Source of the DNA: Thermococcus sp. 4557
GTDB lineage: Archaea > Methanobacteriota_B > Thermococci > Thermococcales > Thermococcaceae
Direction of reading: 5' to 3'
NCBI RefSeq assembly: GCF_000221185.1
Contig: NC_015865.1
Span: 1,488,001 to 1,552,000, forward strand
DNA length: 64,000 bases
Shown: piece after piece, positions 40,419 through 49,257 of the stretch
How the letters are laid out: every line of letters starts with the position of its first letter
How positions within the stretch are numbered: position 1 is the first letter of the stretch
The notes under the pieces: generated by a model
Databases searched by the model: none
Told to the model about the DNA's origin: nothing
What the model saw: only the letters and a program-made list of their open reading frames with translations
Made by a program: the position numbers and the translations under genes

Positions 40419-41255
40419 ATGTTTGAGAAGGTGTTGTACCCGACCGACTTTTCGGACGTGTCCATACACGCCCTGCGCACCTGCATCCCCAAGCTCATCC
40501 CCATGGGTGTTAGGGAGCTCTACCTCATCCACGTCGTCGATATCACCATAGCCGAGTTCGAGGCCTTTGAACTCGAGGACGTGTATCGCGAGAGGCTGGA
40601 GGGGCTGGCTGAGGGGCTCAGAGCGGACGGTGTGAAGGTTGAGGCGATCGTGAGGATAGGAATCCCCTCGATGGAGATAGCCGAGGCCGCCGAGGAGAAA
40701 GGAGTGGATCTGGTGGTCATCCCCAGCATGGGGGAGAACATATGGAGGACGATGTTCGTAGGAAGCACCGCCTCGAACCTTGCGAGGGCCACGAAGCGCC
40801 CGGTCCTGCTCCTCAAGTACATCAACAGGGACGGTAAATTTGAGCTGTCAGGAGACTGTTCCGAGGTCTTCAGACGCCCGCTGGTGACTTTGGACTTCTC
40901 AAACTGCTCTATAAAGGTCCTCAAGACCGTCCGGAAGTTTGAGGAGCTGGTGGAGAGCGGGCTCCTTCTGCACTCGGTTGACTACGGGGGCATGGATGAG
41001 CTGGAGCACAACATAGAGCTGGCGAAGAAGAACCTCGAGAAGTCCGTGAGGGGACTGAGGGCGAGGTTCGAGGCCGAGGTGATGGTGGGCTCGGCGAGCC
41101 AGGCGATAATAGGGACGTCGCTCGCCAAGAACTCCACCCTCATAGTCATCGGCAAGAAGGGAAGGAGCTTCATCAAGGACCTGCTCATCGGCAGCACTGC
41201 GGAGCGGGTCATAAGGGACTCAAAAGTTCCTGTGCTGCTGGTTCCGTGCGATTGA
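40419..41255 (+). CDS. universal stress protein with two UspA domains
   Basis: 278-residue tandem UspA protein: domain 1 about 1-135 (MFEKVLYPTDFSDVSIHALRTC; end PSMGENIWRTMFVGSTASNLARATKRPVLLLK) and domain 2 about 150-278 (PLVTLDFSNCSIK; end VIGKKGRSFIKDLLIGSTAERVIRDSKVPVLLV). Both retain the G-(9)-G-S/T nucleotide-binding pattern, so ATP binding is likely. ATG 40419 has GAGGTGTTCGAG in front; the long open frame upstream is antisense to gcvT. The stop codon sits at the end of the convergent C/D sRNA. Confidence 0.9.
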   Translation: MFEKVLYPTDFSDVSIHALRTCIPKLIPMGVRELYLIHVVDITIAEFEAFELEDVYRERLEGLAEGLRADGVKVEAIVRIGIPSMEIAEAAEEKGVDLVVIPSMGENIWRTMFVGSTASNLARATKRPVLLLKYINRDGKFELSGDCSEVFRRPLVTLDFSNCSIKVLKTVRKFEELVESGLLLHSVDYGGMDELEHNIELAKKNLEKSVRGLRARFEAEVMVGSASQAIIGTSLAKNSTLIVIGKKGRSFIKDLLIGSTAERVIRDSKVPVLLVPCD

Positions 41256-41316
41256 CCTCAGTCTGGAACGGCTTCCACATCAGGATTCGGTAGCTACCCT
41301 GTTGCCATCATCGGTC
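41254..41316 (-). ncRNA. probable box C/D sRNA
   Basis: On the minus strand a GACC/GGTC terminal stem (41316-41313 with 41257-41254) encloses box C ATGATGG, a D' box CCGA, a C' box TGATGTG four nt further on, and box D CTGA (41261-41258). The two guide spacers are equal, 14 nt each. A TATA box TTTATAAG (41345-41338) is centred about 25 nt before the stem, placing transcription start at its first base. No open frame fits the region. The rRNA or tRNA targets are not known to me. Alternative: D' is the CTGA at 41283-41280. Confidence 0.75.
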
Positions 41317-41346
41317 GTTCTTTTCTCCAATTTTCGCCTTATAAAC

Positions 41347-41934
41347 CTACTCCCTCTTGCTCTCGCCCGTCATCACCGCGGAGGCTATCATGTGCGCCAG
41401 CCGGAGGGGTTCGGGGGTTAGGCCGGTTCTCGTGGTGGCCCGGATTATCTCGACCGCGGTCTTCTCGTTCACACCCGTGGCCTGGAAGTAGAGCTTTTCT
41501 GGTATCATCTCAACCAGCGGGGGCGCCTTTTTAAGAAGCCTGAGCCTCTCCTCCGCATCGAGGAAGTGCTTCCTGAGCGCGACCTCCATTGCCCTCAGGT
41601 CAGGCATTTTCCTCACGACTACGATGACTGGGAGGCCGGTCTCATGGTGGAGCCTCTCCAGGTCAACGACGTTGAAGCCGGCGTAGGTTATTCCTTTCAG
41701 CATTATCACGCGCAGATCTTTGAATCTGGAGGTGTTGACAGCGTCTATCATGGCCTCCGTGGCGTCGTTTCCGTCGATGGTTATCCAGCGCGAGAGAACG
41801 CCGACGACCTCCTGGGAGCCCTTCATGACGACGCCTATCAGAATCGTTTTCTCCCGCTGGAGTTTTGAAGAGAAGGAGAACGTCCCGTCGTCAAATCCAA
41901 CAGCACGTATCTGGGGCTTGACCTTCCGTATCAT
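41347..41934 (-). CDS. DUF99 (UPF0215) family protein
   Basis: 195-residue protein of the DUF99 family, related to the endonuclease V fold ([15 protein letters not shown] with paired Asp; [31 protein letters not shown]). Some authors call these endonuclease dU, active on deaminated DNA; the role in this organism is untested. The ATG overlaps the stop of cutA (ATGA), so they are co-translated. An in-frame start eight codons earlier lies inside cutA and is rejected. Confidence 0.87.
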   Translation of the reverse strand: MIRKVKPQIRAVGFDDGTFSFSSKLQREKTILIGVVMKGSQEVVGVLSRWITIDGNDATEAMIDAVNTSRFKDLRVIMLKGITYAGFNVVDLERLHHETGLPVIVVVRKMPDLRAMEVALRKHFLDAEERLRLLKKAPPLVEMIPEKLYFQATGVNEKTAVEIIRATTRTGLTPEPLRLAHMIASAVMTGESKRE

Positions 41935-42245
41935 CCGAACAGCACCCGGGCCATCCATTCAGAATACTCGCGATTGAGCTTGTCGAGGTCTATCCTGGCT
42001 ATCATCGGTATCTCATGGGGGTGAAGCTCCTTTATGGTCTCCCTGAGCTCCTTCCACTTGCCCACCTCGGTTTTCAAGAGTGCCCCGACCTCGGTGCCTT
42101 CCTCTATCTTCTCATCCCACCAGTACATGGCCTGATGTTCCCTGAGGTTGGCACAGACTATGAGCTTTCTTTCCAGGAGCTCCCTGACTATTCTCTTGGC
42201 GCTCTCCCAGTCCGGGAACGTTGTGTAAACGAAGATTGCCTCCAT
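41931..42245 (-). CDS. cutA: CutA1 divalent-cation tolerance protein
   Basis: 104-residue trimeric CutA1 protein ([70 protein letters not shown]). Pyrococcus CutA1 binds copper and is extremely heat-stable; its exact cellular job is unclear. ATG 42245 follows AATGGTGAGAGT. The open frame continues upstream, but that part is antisense to the acylphosphatase gene. First gene of a pair with DUF99. Confidence 0.94.
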   Translation of the reverse strand: MEAIFVYTTFPDWESAKRIVRELLERKLIVCANLREHQAMYWWDEKIEEGTEVGALLKTEVGKWKELRETIKELHPHEIPMIARIDLDKLNREYSEWMARVLFG

Positions 42246-42314
42246 ACTCTCACCATTCGGACTTCGATGGATAAGCTTAAATCGGTTGCGGGAGTAGTAG
42301 GGACGGGATGTGGT

Positions 42315-42590
42315 ATGGAACGGGTGAGGGCGCACCTTAGAATCCACGGGCGCGTTCAGGGGGTTGGTTTCCGCTGGAGCATGCAGCGGGAGGCGAGGAA
42401 GCTCGGCGTCAGCGGGTGGGTGAGGAACCTGCCCGACGGCACCGTTGAGGCCGTTGTGGAGGGAGAGGAGGAGAGGGTCGAGGCCCTGATAGGATGGGCG
42501 CACCAGGGGCCGGCCCTCGCGAGGGTAACCCGTGTGGAGGTAAAATGGGAAGAACCGGAGGGGCTTGAGGGGTTCAGGGTCACTGGGTAG
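42315..42590 (+). CDS. acylphosphatase
   Basis: 91-residue acylphosphatase that hydrolyses carboxyl-phosphate bonds such as in acyl phosphates. The catalytic signature [30 protein letters not shown] includes the phosphate-binding Arg21 (GVGFR) and Asn39. The length is typical. GGGATGTGGT precedes ATG 42315. The last 11 nt overlap the end of the convergent ACT-domain gene. Confidence 0.95.
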   Translation: MERVRAHLRIHGRVQGVGFRWSMQREARKLGVSGWVRNLPDGTVEAVVEGEEERVEALIGWAHQGPALARVTRVEVKWEEPEGLEGFRVTG

Positions 42591-43173
42591 AGGCGAGGCG
42601 CTCCATCAGGACCCTCTTGGGGCAGTACTTGACCTCGCAGTAGTTGCAGACGTACTTCTCCTTATCCTTCTCGGGCGTGTGGAGTATGAGTTTCTTGAAG
42701 CCCTCCATCTCCTTGATCCTCACGAAGACCTCGACTGGGAGCGTTCCGTCGATGACTATGTAGAGCTTCGTCGGCTCCTCGCGCAGGTTCCTGCTGAAGA
42801 CCTCCATGACCGGAACCCCGTTCTGGTGGAGGAGCCCGAGCACCTGGGAGAACCCCTGGAGGTACTTCTCCTTGTCCAGCTCTATCTCGAGGACTTCCCA
42901 TCCCATCAGCGGGGCAACGTCGATGAGGCTCGGCAGCGGGTTGAGCTTCTCGAATATCAGCTTGAGGGGGTAGGTCTTCTCTATGTATTCGATGGTGTGG
43001 TAGACTATCTTCCTGTTGACCCCGATTATCCTGGCGAGCTCGCTTATTGGAACCTCGACGTTCCGGAGGTATATCTTACCGTTCTTTACGCTGAGGCCGT
43101 TCTCGAACAGGAACTCGGCCACCTTTCTCCTGGCGGGGTAGTTCTTGAAGTAGGCCTCGAGTATGAGCATCAT
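42580..43173 (-). CDS. HTH/ACT-domain amino-acid metabolism regulator
   Basis: 197-residue archaeal protein of the COG2150 type (predicted regulator of amino acid metabolism). The N-terminal part holds a helix-turn-helix ([25 protein letters not shown]), the middle an ACT-like ligand domain ([35 protein letters not shown]), and the end a cysteine cluster [12 protein letters not shown] that could bind zinc or an iron-sulfur cluster. Target genes and effector are unknown. GAGGTGAACAAA precedes the ATG. Confidence 0.82.
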   Translation of the reverse strand: MMLILEAYFKNYPARRKVAEFLFENGLSVKNGKIYLRNVEVPISELARIIGVNRKIVYHTIEYIEKTYPLKLIFEKLNPLPSLIDVAPLMGWEVLEIELDKEKYLQGFSQVLGLLHQNGVPVMEVFSRNLREEPTKLYIVIDGTLPVEVFVRIKEMEGFKKLILHTPEKDKEKYVCNYCEVKYCPKRVLMERLASTQ

Positions 43174-43283
43174 TTTTGTTCACCTCTTACCCATATATGA
43201 GTAGGAATGGATATTTAAATCTTTCCCCCTCGGCGCAAGGTTATTAACGGATGCCCCGTAGCTTCCACCGCAGGGGTGAGAGG

Positions 43284-44174
43284 ATGGCGGAGTTCGATGT
43301 GGTGGGAATCGGCAACCTTAACTACGACATCATAATGCTCATCGAGCGTTTTCCGGAATTCCACGAGAAGATCAACGCGGAGGAAGCTTTCTTCGGCCTC
43401 GGCGGCGCCGCCGCGAATACCATAAGCTGGCTCGCGCACTTCGGCCTGAGAACCGGTTACGTAGGCGCCGTCGGGAGAGACGAGATAGGTGAGGCGCACC
43501 TCTCGTACTTCAGGAGGATAGGCGTTGATACGGGCGGGATAAGGGTCGTCGATGTCCCATCGGGTGTGGCCATAGCTATGATACGCGGGGAGGACAAGAG
43601 GATAGTGAAGTACCCCGGTGCGAACCTCCTCAAGGAGGTCGATTTTGACTACCTCTCCAGGGCGCGGCACGTTCACCTCTCGTCGAACCCGATGGAGACG
43701 ATAGAGAGGGTGGTGGAGTTCGCGAACGAGGGGGGGATAACCGTTTCCCTGGACATAGGGGAGGCCCCGCTGTCGAGGGAAATCGAGGAGAAGGTCGATT
43801 ACCTGATGATGAACGAGGACGAGTACCGGAGGAAGTTCGGTTCCCTCGACCTTTCCCTTTCCGGGGCCAAAAACCTCGTGGTCACCCTGAACGGGGGAGG
43901 GGCGCTGGTCAGGGACGCCTCCGGAAACGTTCACGAAATCCGAGGGCTCAGCGCGGAGGTCGTTGATTCCACCGGCGCGGGTGACTCGTTTGACGCGGGC
44001 GTTATCTACGGAGTCCTCAACGGATGGGGGCTGGACGACGCCGCGAGGCTCGGGATGCTCCTGGCGTACCTCACCGTCCAGAAGGTTGGGGCCAGAAGCG
44101 CGGTGATGTCCCTTGCAGAGGTCATAGCCGTTGCCCGCGAGGTGGGTCTCAGCCTGCCCTTCGGCAGGGACTGA
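43284..44174 (+). CDS. PfkB-family carbohydrate/nucleoside kinase
   Basis: 296-residue ribokinase-fold kinase. It has the first PfkB signature ([29 protein letters not shown]) and the C-terminal signature [19 protein letters not shown] with the catalytic Asp of GAGDS. Thermococcales paralogues act on ribose-1-phosphate, nucleosides or myo-inositol; which one this is cannot be told. ATG 43284 follows AGGGGTGAG; an in-frame ATG at 43251 lies in the leader. Confidence 0.9.
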   Translation: MAEFDVVGIGNLNYDIIMLIERFPEFHEKINAEEAFFGLGGAAANTISWLAHFGLRTGYVGAVGRDEIGEAHLSYFRRIGVDTGGIRVVDVPSGVAIAMIRGEDKRIVKYPGANLLKEVDFDYLSRARHVHLSSNPMETIERVVEFANEGGITVSLDIGEAPLSREIEEKVDYLMMNEDEYRRKFGSLDLSLSGAKNLVVTLNGGGALVRDASGNVHEIRGLSAEVVDSTGAGDSFDAGVIYGVLNGWGLDDAARLGMLLAYLTVQKVGARSAVMSLAEVIAVAREVGLSLPFGRD

Positions 44175-44328
44175 GCGGGCTCTTTTTCCTCCCATGGGCG
44201 GGGCCGTTTCATAACGTTTAAATACCTGTCGATGTACTCCTTTTAAGCTTCCTGTTAAGAAACCCTTAAAAATCCGTGCCCTAAAAGTCTTAGAGGGGCC
44301 AAAAGTCCTTAGAGTGGAGGTGGCGCGC

Positions 44329-44616
44329 TTGGAAATCATAATCGACAACTTCAAGCCCAAGATCACCCGCCCGTTCAAGAGGAAGAACGAGTACTGGGTC
44401 AAGCTCATTCTCTCTGAGGGAGAGGAGTACATAATGAAGTTCAAGACTCCCCTGGAGGCGGAGGATGCCATATACGGCATGCTTGATGACCTTCAGGTTT
44501 ACGGCGGGAAGGTCAGGCTTCAGCTCCGCGAGGGAAACGTCATAGAACACATAGAGGTTATAGAGCTCTACAAGCCCTCGGCGAAGGAGCTCCTCAACGA
44601 GTACTTCACCGAGTGA
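44329..44616 (+). CDS. hypothetical small conserved protein
   Basis: 95-residue alpha/beta protein (EIIIDNFKPKITRPFKRKNEYWVKLILSEGEEYIMKFKTPLEAEDAIYGMLDDLQVYGG). No family is recognised. The TTG at 44329 is chosen because GGAGGTGG at 44316-44323 sits 5 nt upstream; GTG starts at 44314 and 44320 lie within that site. A near-perfect direct repeat AAAAGTC(C)TTAGAG (44283-44295 and 44301-44314) lies just before the start. The next gene, tfe, has a separate promoter. Confidence 0.7.
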   Translation: MEIIIDNFKPKITRPFKRKNEYWVKLILSEGEEYIMKFKTPLEAEDAIYGMLDDLQVYGGKVRLQLREGNVIEHIEVIELYKPSAKELLNEYFTE

Positions 44617-44683
44617 CCCCTCATCTGATGTTCTTTTCTGTTCATTGTGGTTGGAAATATGACAAAAACCTATATATAGTCCA

Positions 44684-44718
44684 GCCCACATAGTTTAATA
44701 TTGGACAGCTCTGTGGGC
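44684..44718. promoter_or_regulatory. inverted repeat across the tfe transcription start
   Basis: GCCCACA at 44684-44690 and TGTGGGC at 44712-44718 form perfect 7-bp arms 21 nt apart. The TATA box CTATATATAG (about 44670-44679) is just upstream, so the repeat spans the expected start site. In RNA it could form a leader hairpin if transcription begins early; as DNA it is a possible operator for tfe. Confidence 0.4.
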
Positions 44719-44758
44719 GTGAAGTCAGGGGATCGAATATTCTCTGGAGGTCGTTACT

Positions 44759-45295
44759 GTGGCAAGGCGGAAGAACAAGGAGCTCCTCGAACTTGCAATG
44801 GACATGGGCGGCGAGGAGGCCGTTGAGGTAATCAAAGCCCTAGAGAAGAAGAAGGAAGCCACGGACGAGGAACTCGCGGAGATGACGGAGATACGCGTTA
44901 ATACCGTGAGAAAAGTTCTCTACATGCTCTACGACCAGGGGCTGGCTGAGTTCAAGCGCATCCGCGACAAGGAGACCGGCTGGTATTACTACTACTGGCG
45001 CCTCGAGACCAAGCGCCTCCCCGAGATAATCCGCTCCAAGAAGATGGCGGAGCTCAAGAAGCTCAGGGAGATGCTGGAGGAGGAGACCAGCGAGATATAC
45101 TACCACTGCGGCACGCCGGGTCATCCAAAGCTTACCTTCGACGAGGCCATGGAGTACGAGTTCCAGTGCCCGATATGCGGGGCCATGCTCATGCAGTACG
45201 ACAACACCGAGGTCGTGGAGGAGCTCAAGAGACGCATCGAGGAGCTCGAGATAGAACTCGGCCTCAGGAAGAAGCCTAGAAAGAAGTCCAACTGA
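44759..45295 (+). CDS. tfe: transcription factor E (TFE alpha)
   Basis: 178-residue archaeal homologue of TFIIE-alpha that binds RNA polymerase and helps promoter opening. The N-terminal extended winged helix is at 1-90 ([49 protein letters not shown]). A coiled linker and the zinc ribbon region follow ([28 protein letters not shown]), then an acidic helical tail. GTG 44759 with CTGGAGGTCGTTACT in front is the start. The DUF2110 gene follows, a conserved archaeal neighbour. Confidence 0.96.
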   Translation: MARRKNKELLELAMDMGGEEAVEVIKALEKKKEATDEELAEMTEIRVNTVRKVLYMLYDQGLAEFKRIRDKETGWYYYYWRLETKRLPEIIRSKKMAELKKLREMLEEETSEIYYHCGTPGHPKLTFDEAMEYEFQCPICGAMLMQYDNTEVVEELKRRIEELEIELGLRKKPRKKSN

Positions 45296-45331
45296 ATGGC
45301 TTTCCTTTAATGAACTTCGGGGATGGTGAGG

Positions 45332-46066
45332 ATGGAAGAAGTGGTTATTCTGGAGAAAGTTTACGGTGACAGGAGCGGTTTTCTTAAACTCGACAGGAGG
45401 CTGAAGGCCCTTCTGGGCGATCTGGAAGTTGAGTGGAAGCTCTCCGCCGTCAAGAAGAACTGGGTGAAGGTCTCCATTACCGGAGAGGACGAGGAGATAA
45501 GCGCGAACCTGGTGCGCGATGAGTTCGGCGAGGTTCCGTACAGGCTGAGCGCGGTTACGGAGGGAGAGACCTACCGCGGCCGCTTCATAGACCTGGGGAA
45601 GGTTGGTTACGGGGCCTACGTTGACATTGGAATCTTCAGCCCGAGGCCGAAGGACGCCCTCCTGCCCCTCTACTACCTGAAGGAGACCTTCGGTGAGATT
45701 CCGGTTCGGGAGATGATAAGGGACTTCGGCTGGGTGGACAACCTCCCCGTCGAGGTGACCGTCAGGGATGTGGAGTTCGGTGCCCGGGAGGTTGAGCTGG
45801 CCTTCAGCGACTCCCAGCTGAAGCGCATCAAGCGCTGGCTCGAGGACGGCCACGACAAGCTCTTCATAACCGGGACGGTTAGCGAGAACGTTGAGAAGGC
45901 CCTCATCCAGACCGGCCACGGCAGGGACGTGAAGCGCATAGAGGAGCTGGGCCTCATGGAGACGCTCCTCATACTCAAGAAGGGCACCCAGGCGCCGGGC
46001 ATAATCAAGGAGATAGGGCCACACCTGAAGGGAACCCTCATTGGCGCCATCAAGTTCGAGGAGTGA
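45332..46066 (+). CDS. DUF2110 family protein
   Basis: 244-residue protein of the archaeal DUF2110 family, commonly encoded next to tfe, as here (gap 36 nt). It has mixed alpha/beta with a possible central OB/S1-like part (ETYRGRFIDLGKVGYGAYVDIGIFSPRPKDALLPLYYL) that would suit RNA binding. The gene association suggests a role with transcription, not yet demonstrated. ATG 45332 after GGTGAGG is used; ATG 45323 would add three residues. The 3' end overlaps the convergent membrane protein gene by 17 nt. Confidence 0.83.
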   Translation: MEEVVILEKVYGDRSGFLKLDRRLKALLGDLEVEWKLSAVKKNWVKVSITGEDEEISANLVRDEFGEVPYRLSAVTEGETYRGRFIDLGKVGYGAYVDIGIFSPRPKDALLPLYYLKETFGEIPVREMIRDFGWVDNLPVEVTVRDVEFGAREVELAFSDSQLKRIKRWLEDGHDKLFITGTVSENVEKALIQTGHGRDVKRIEELGLMETLLILKKGTQAPGIIKEIGPHLKGTLIGAIKFEE

Positions 46067-47417
46067 GTCCGTGGATCAGGCGGACCGCGAGGGCCGCCAG
46101 CAGGACGAAGCAGTAGGGGAACATGGCCGGCACGAAGAGCGCCACGGGGATGTAGACCAGGGTCATCAGGAGCAGAAATGCGGTCTGTCCCTTCATTCTT
46201 ATGCTCTTTTCTCTTTCGGCTATTGCATAAACGGCAGTTGCGAGGGTGAGGGAGCCGTTCAGCAGGAAGTCCCTGAGGTGTGCGGGCGCGTTGGGGTCCA
46301 TGTTCGATGGTATTCCCGACGGCAGTCCAAAGGCCTCATAGAGCAGGAAGACGCCGATTCCCGTTATGAGGAGGTACGCGTAGTTTCTGAGGTGCCTCTT
46401 GGGGAAGGCTATCACGAATATCAGCGGCATCAGGGCGAGGTAGGGGTTTATCGCCACTGCCAGGAGGGTGAACAGGGACAGCACGCCCGTCTGGAGGAGC
46501 GCCTTCCACCTCTCGGGCGAGAACGTCACGTTGCTCACTATCGCGAGGGCTATCATGAAACCCGCGAGGCCCAGGGCACCGCCGCTTACCTCACTGAAGC
46601 TCTCCCTGAACATCGGGGCGACGAAGGTCAGCCCGAAGACCAGAAAGCCCAGCTCGCGGGACCTCCTCGGCGCCAGGTAGAACGCGAAGGACATTATCAG
46701 GAGTACGAGGAGCCAGTGGACGAAGATTATGTTCTCCTCGATGGGGGGCACCGTTCTGAAGACCGCCCCCATAATGGCGCTCAGGGGGGAGTCGGGGGAG
46801 CCGCCGACCGCGAATTTTAAGGCGGACGAGAGGTATGCCAGAAACCCGTCGGTGAGTCCCGGCCTTTCCGCCGTGAGGTACCAGAGGATGAAGAGGGAAG
46901 CCGCCAGGGCGTAGAACCTTCCTGCGTGGCTGTCGTCGCTGCTGAGGAGGACGAGGAACACGGTGATTATGGTGAGCACCAGTGTCAGAAATGTGGCCAC
47001 GGAGCCGCGGGGAGGGTTCCACAGCCCCTCAAATGCCCTCTCGGTGAGGTATATACTGTTCTCCGAACCCGTTATGAGAACGGTGCCGTTGAGGACGACG
47101 ATGGAGGGGAGAAGGGAGGCGTTCTCGGGGAGTCCCGTCCGGTTCCAGACGGAGGCCATGAGCCCGTTGTTGTAAACGTTGCCGACGAGAACCAGGGTGT
47201 CGTTTCCGTGACGCTTGACTGTGTAGAGCTTTTCGTCCACGTAGTACGCCCATCCCCTCGCCCATGTCTCGTTGCCCGGGACGACGGTGTATGTGGAATT
47301 TGAGCTCAGAAACGCCTGGAACGCCTCGGGGTTTGGATAATATGCCAGCTCGCCGGCAGAAACGAATGGAACCGCCAGCAGGAGGATGAGCGCGATTAGA
47401 ACGGGAACCCTCTTCAT
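46050..47417 (-). CDS. polytopic membrane protein with extracellular N-terminal domain
   Basis: 455-residue protein: signal-like helix (VPVLIALILLLAVPFVSAG), an extracellular domain of about 120 residues with many NxS/T sites, then about ten membrane helices to the C-terminus. It resembles in layout transporters or oligosaccharyl/GPI-type glycosyltransferase membrane proteins, but no motif supports an enzyme. GGGAGAGC precedes the ATG. Alone between convergent DUF2110 and the mrp gene. Confidence 0.78.
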   Translation of the reverse strand: MKRVPVLIALILLLAVPFVSAGELAYYPNPEAFQAFLSSNSTYTVVPGNETWARGWAYYVDEKLYTVKRHGNDTLVLVGNVYNNGLMASVWNRTGLPENASLLPSIVVLNGTVLITGSENSIYLTERAFEGLWNPPRGSVATFLTLVLTIITVFLVLLSSDDSHAGRFYALAASLFILWYLTAERPGLTDGFLAYLSSALKFAVGGSPDSPLSAIMGAVFRTVPPIEENIIFVHWLLVLLIMSFAFYLAPRRSRELGFLVFGLTFVAPMFRESFSEVSGGALGLAGFMIALAIVSNVTFSPERWKALLQTGVLSLFTLLAVAINPYLALMPLIFVIAFPKRHLRNYAYLLITGIGVFLLYEAFGLPSGIPSNMDPNAPAHLRDFLLNGSLTLATAVYAIAEREKSIRMKGQTAFLLLMTLVYIPVALFVPAMFPYCFVLLAALAVRLIHGLTPRT

Positions 47418-47502
47418 GCTCTCCCTCCCGATGAGATACCCGGAGGTGGTTAAAAAGTTAATGCAGGGAAACCCAATAAAGAAGGAGGGGATAACAGGGG
47501 GA

Positions 47503-48408
47503 TTACTCCTCCTTGGATTCGTTCGGGGCTTCCTTCCCGCCCCTCATCTCTTCGAGCTTCTCGACGAGCTTGTCCACTATCTCCATGAAGGCCTTGGCGG
47601 CAACAGTGTCCTCGTAGAGGACTATGGGTATGCCGGCGTCGCTTGCCTCCCTGGCCTTGAGGTCTATGGGTATGCCGCCGAGGAAGTCAACGCCCTCCTT
47701 CTCGGCGAGCTTCTTTCCGCCGCCCTTGCCGAAGATGTCTATCTCGCCGCCGCAGTGCGGGCAGATGAGGTAGCTCATGTTCTCAACGACCGCAACGTAG
47801 GGCACTTCCATCTTCTTCATCATGTTGACCGCCTTGCCCGTGTCGAGCAAAGCGACCTCCTGCGGGGTGGTGACGATAACCGCGGCGTCGAGCTTGAGGG
47901 TCTGGGTGACGGTCAGTATCTCGTCGCCGGTTCCGGGCGGGAAGTCGATTATCATGAAGTCGAGGGAACCCCAGTTGACGTCGCCGAGGAGCTGCTTGAT
48001 GGCCTTGGTCACGAGGGCCCCGCGCCAGATTATCGGCTGGTCGTCCGGAACGAGGAAGCCCATGCTCATAACCTTTATCGGGGTCGTCTGGCCGAGGAAG
48101 TCGTTCATCGGTGGTATCATCTCGAACCTGCCGTCCTCCATCTTCTCGGCCAGAACCTCTGCCCTGTCAACGCCGAGCATCTTGGCGACGTTCGGTCCGT
48201 GTATGTCCGCGTCGAGTATTCCAACGAAGTAGCCCTTCTTTGCCAGGGCGGCGGCGATGTTGACCGCGACGGTACTCTTTCCAACGCCGCCCTTGCCGCT
48301 CAGGACGGCTATCTTGTACGTCCACTTCTCCTGCTTCTCGTTTATCCTCTGGGTGAGCGGGTCAGCGCCCAGTCCACCTATGTTGAGTGTGGGAGCCTTG
48401 ATCGTCAT
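47503..48408 (-). CDS. Mrp/NBP35-family iron-sulfur carrier ATPase
   Basis: 301-residue SIMIBI ATPase (ApbC/Nbp35 type) that holds and transfers Fe-S clusters. The deviant Walker A SGKGGVGKST is at 38-47; switch regions ADIHGPNVAKMLG and IDFPPGTGDE and the cluster-binding CPHCGGEI (CXXC) are intact. The long acidic end (EEMRGGKEAPNESKEE) is unstructured. ATG 48408 has GGAGGTGG at a good distance. A strong palindrome overlaps its promoter (separate entry). Its clients here may include the many Fe-S enzymes in the window. Confidence 0.93.
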   Translation of the reverse strand: MTIKAPTLNIGGLGADPLTQRINEKQEKWTYKIAVLSGKGGVGKSTVAVNIAAALAKKGYFVGILDADIHGPNVAKMLGVDRAEVLAEKMEDGRFEMIPPMNDFLGQTTPIKVMSMGFLVPDDQPIIWRGALVTKAIKQLLGDVNWGSLDFMIIDFPPGTGDEILTVTQTLKLDAAVIVTTPQEVALLDTGKAVNMMKKMEVPYVAVVENMSYLICPHCGGEIDIFGKGGGKKLAEKEGVDFLGGIPIDLKAREASDAGIPIVLYEDTVAAKAFMEIVDKLVEKLEEMRGGKEAPNESKEE

Positions 48409-48423
48409 CTCATCCACCTCCGG

Positions 48424-48466
48424 CTTAGGTTGCCCTAAGGAGCTTAAAAGTTTTGTCCAAAACTTT
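48424..48466. promoter_or_regulatory. double operator at the mrp promoter
   Basis: Two inverted repeats lie side by side: a perfect 9-2-9 palindrome AAAGTTTTG-TC-CAAAACTTT at 48447-48466, which contains part of the mrp TATA element (CTTTTAAGC on the minus strand), and CTTAGG-TTGC-CCTAAG at 48424-48439, over the expected transcription start. This strongly suggests repression of mrp by one or two regulators, for example in response to iron or redox state. Confidence 0.6.
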
Positions 48467-48492
48467 GACAGTATTACCCAGGTTTGGGTACT

Positions 48493-49257
48493 CTAGAGGG
48501 GGACGACGGCGGGTATGCCCCGTATCTCTCCAATCTCAACGTCCACGCCGTAAACCTCTCTGAAGAGCCCACCGTCGAGAACCTCAAGACCCCCGTCCGC
48601 CACAACCATACCCCCCTTCATGAAGATGAACCTCTTCGCGAAGCGCAGCGCCAGATTGACGTCGTGCATCACAACTATCGCGGTTCCACCCTCCCTGGAG
48701 AACTTCCTGGCGAGTCTCATAACCTCAAGCTGGCTTCTTATGTCCAGGTTGTTCGTTGGCTCGTCCATGATGAGTATTCTGGGCTCCTGGGCGAGGGCCC
48801 GGGCTATCCCCACCTTCTGAAGCTCGCCGCCGCTCAGTCTGTTCGTGGTTTTGGCGGCCAGGCTCTCTATCCCGAGCGTCCTCAGGGCCGTTCTAACGGC
48901 TTCTATGTCCCTCTTTGATGGTCTCAGCCCCATGTGGGGCCTTCTCCCAAGGAGCACCGTGTCGAAGACCGTCATGAACCCGGGCTCTGTTCTCTGCGGG
49001 ACGTAGGCGATGATGCGCGCGAGCTCGTCCCTCGAGTACTCGCGGAGGGGCCGTCCAAAGGCTTCCACTCCCCCGCAGTTAAGTATCCCCGCCAGGCACT
49101 TCACGAGGGTGCTCTTGCCGGCACCGTTGGGCCCGAGCACCGCCACGAACTCGCCCTCCTTAATGTCCAGGTTGATTCCCCTGAGCACCTCGGAACCGTT
49201 GTACGAGAACCGCAGGTTTCTGGCGCTCAGGACGATCTTTTCGGATGACGGCTTCAT
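48493..49257 (-). CDS. FecE-type ABC transporter ATP-binding protein
   Basis: 254-residue ATPase of the iron/siderophore/B12 (FecCDE/BtuD) class: Walker A GPNGAGKST, signature LSGGELQKVGIARAL, Walker B RILIMDEPTNNLD, and HDVNLALRFA. It is the last gene of the fmdE-SBP-permease-ATPase operon, its ATG overlapping the permease stop. It ends just before a TACCC/GGGTA hairpin at 48475-48490. The metal or chelate carried is discussed with the operon. Confidence 0.93.
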   Translation of the reverse strand: MKPSSEKIVLSARNLRFSYNGSEVLRGINLDIKEGEFVAVLGPNGAGKSTLVKCLAGILNCGGVEAFGRPLREYSRDELARIIAYVPQRTEPGFMTVFDTVLLGRRPHMGLRPSKRDIEAVRTALRTLGIESLAAKTTNRLSGGELQKVGIARALAQEPRILIMDEPTNNLDIRSQLEVMRLARKFSREGGTAIVVMHDVNLALRFAKRFIFMKGGMVVADGGLEVLDGGLFREVYGVDVEIGEIRGIPAVVPL

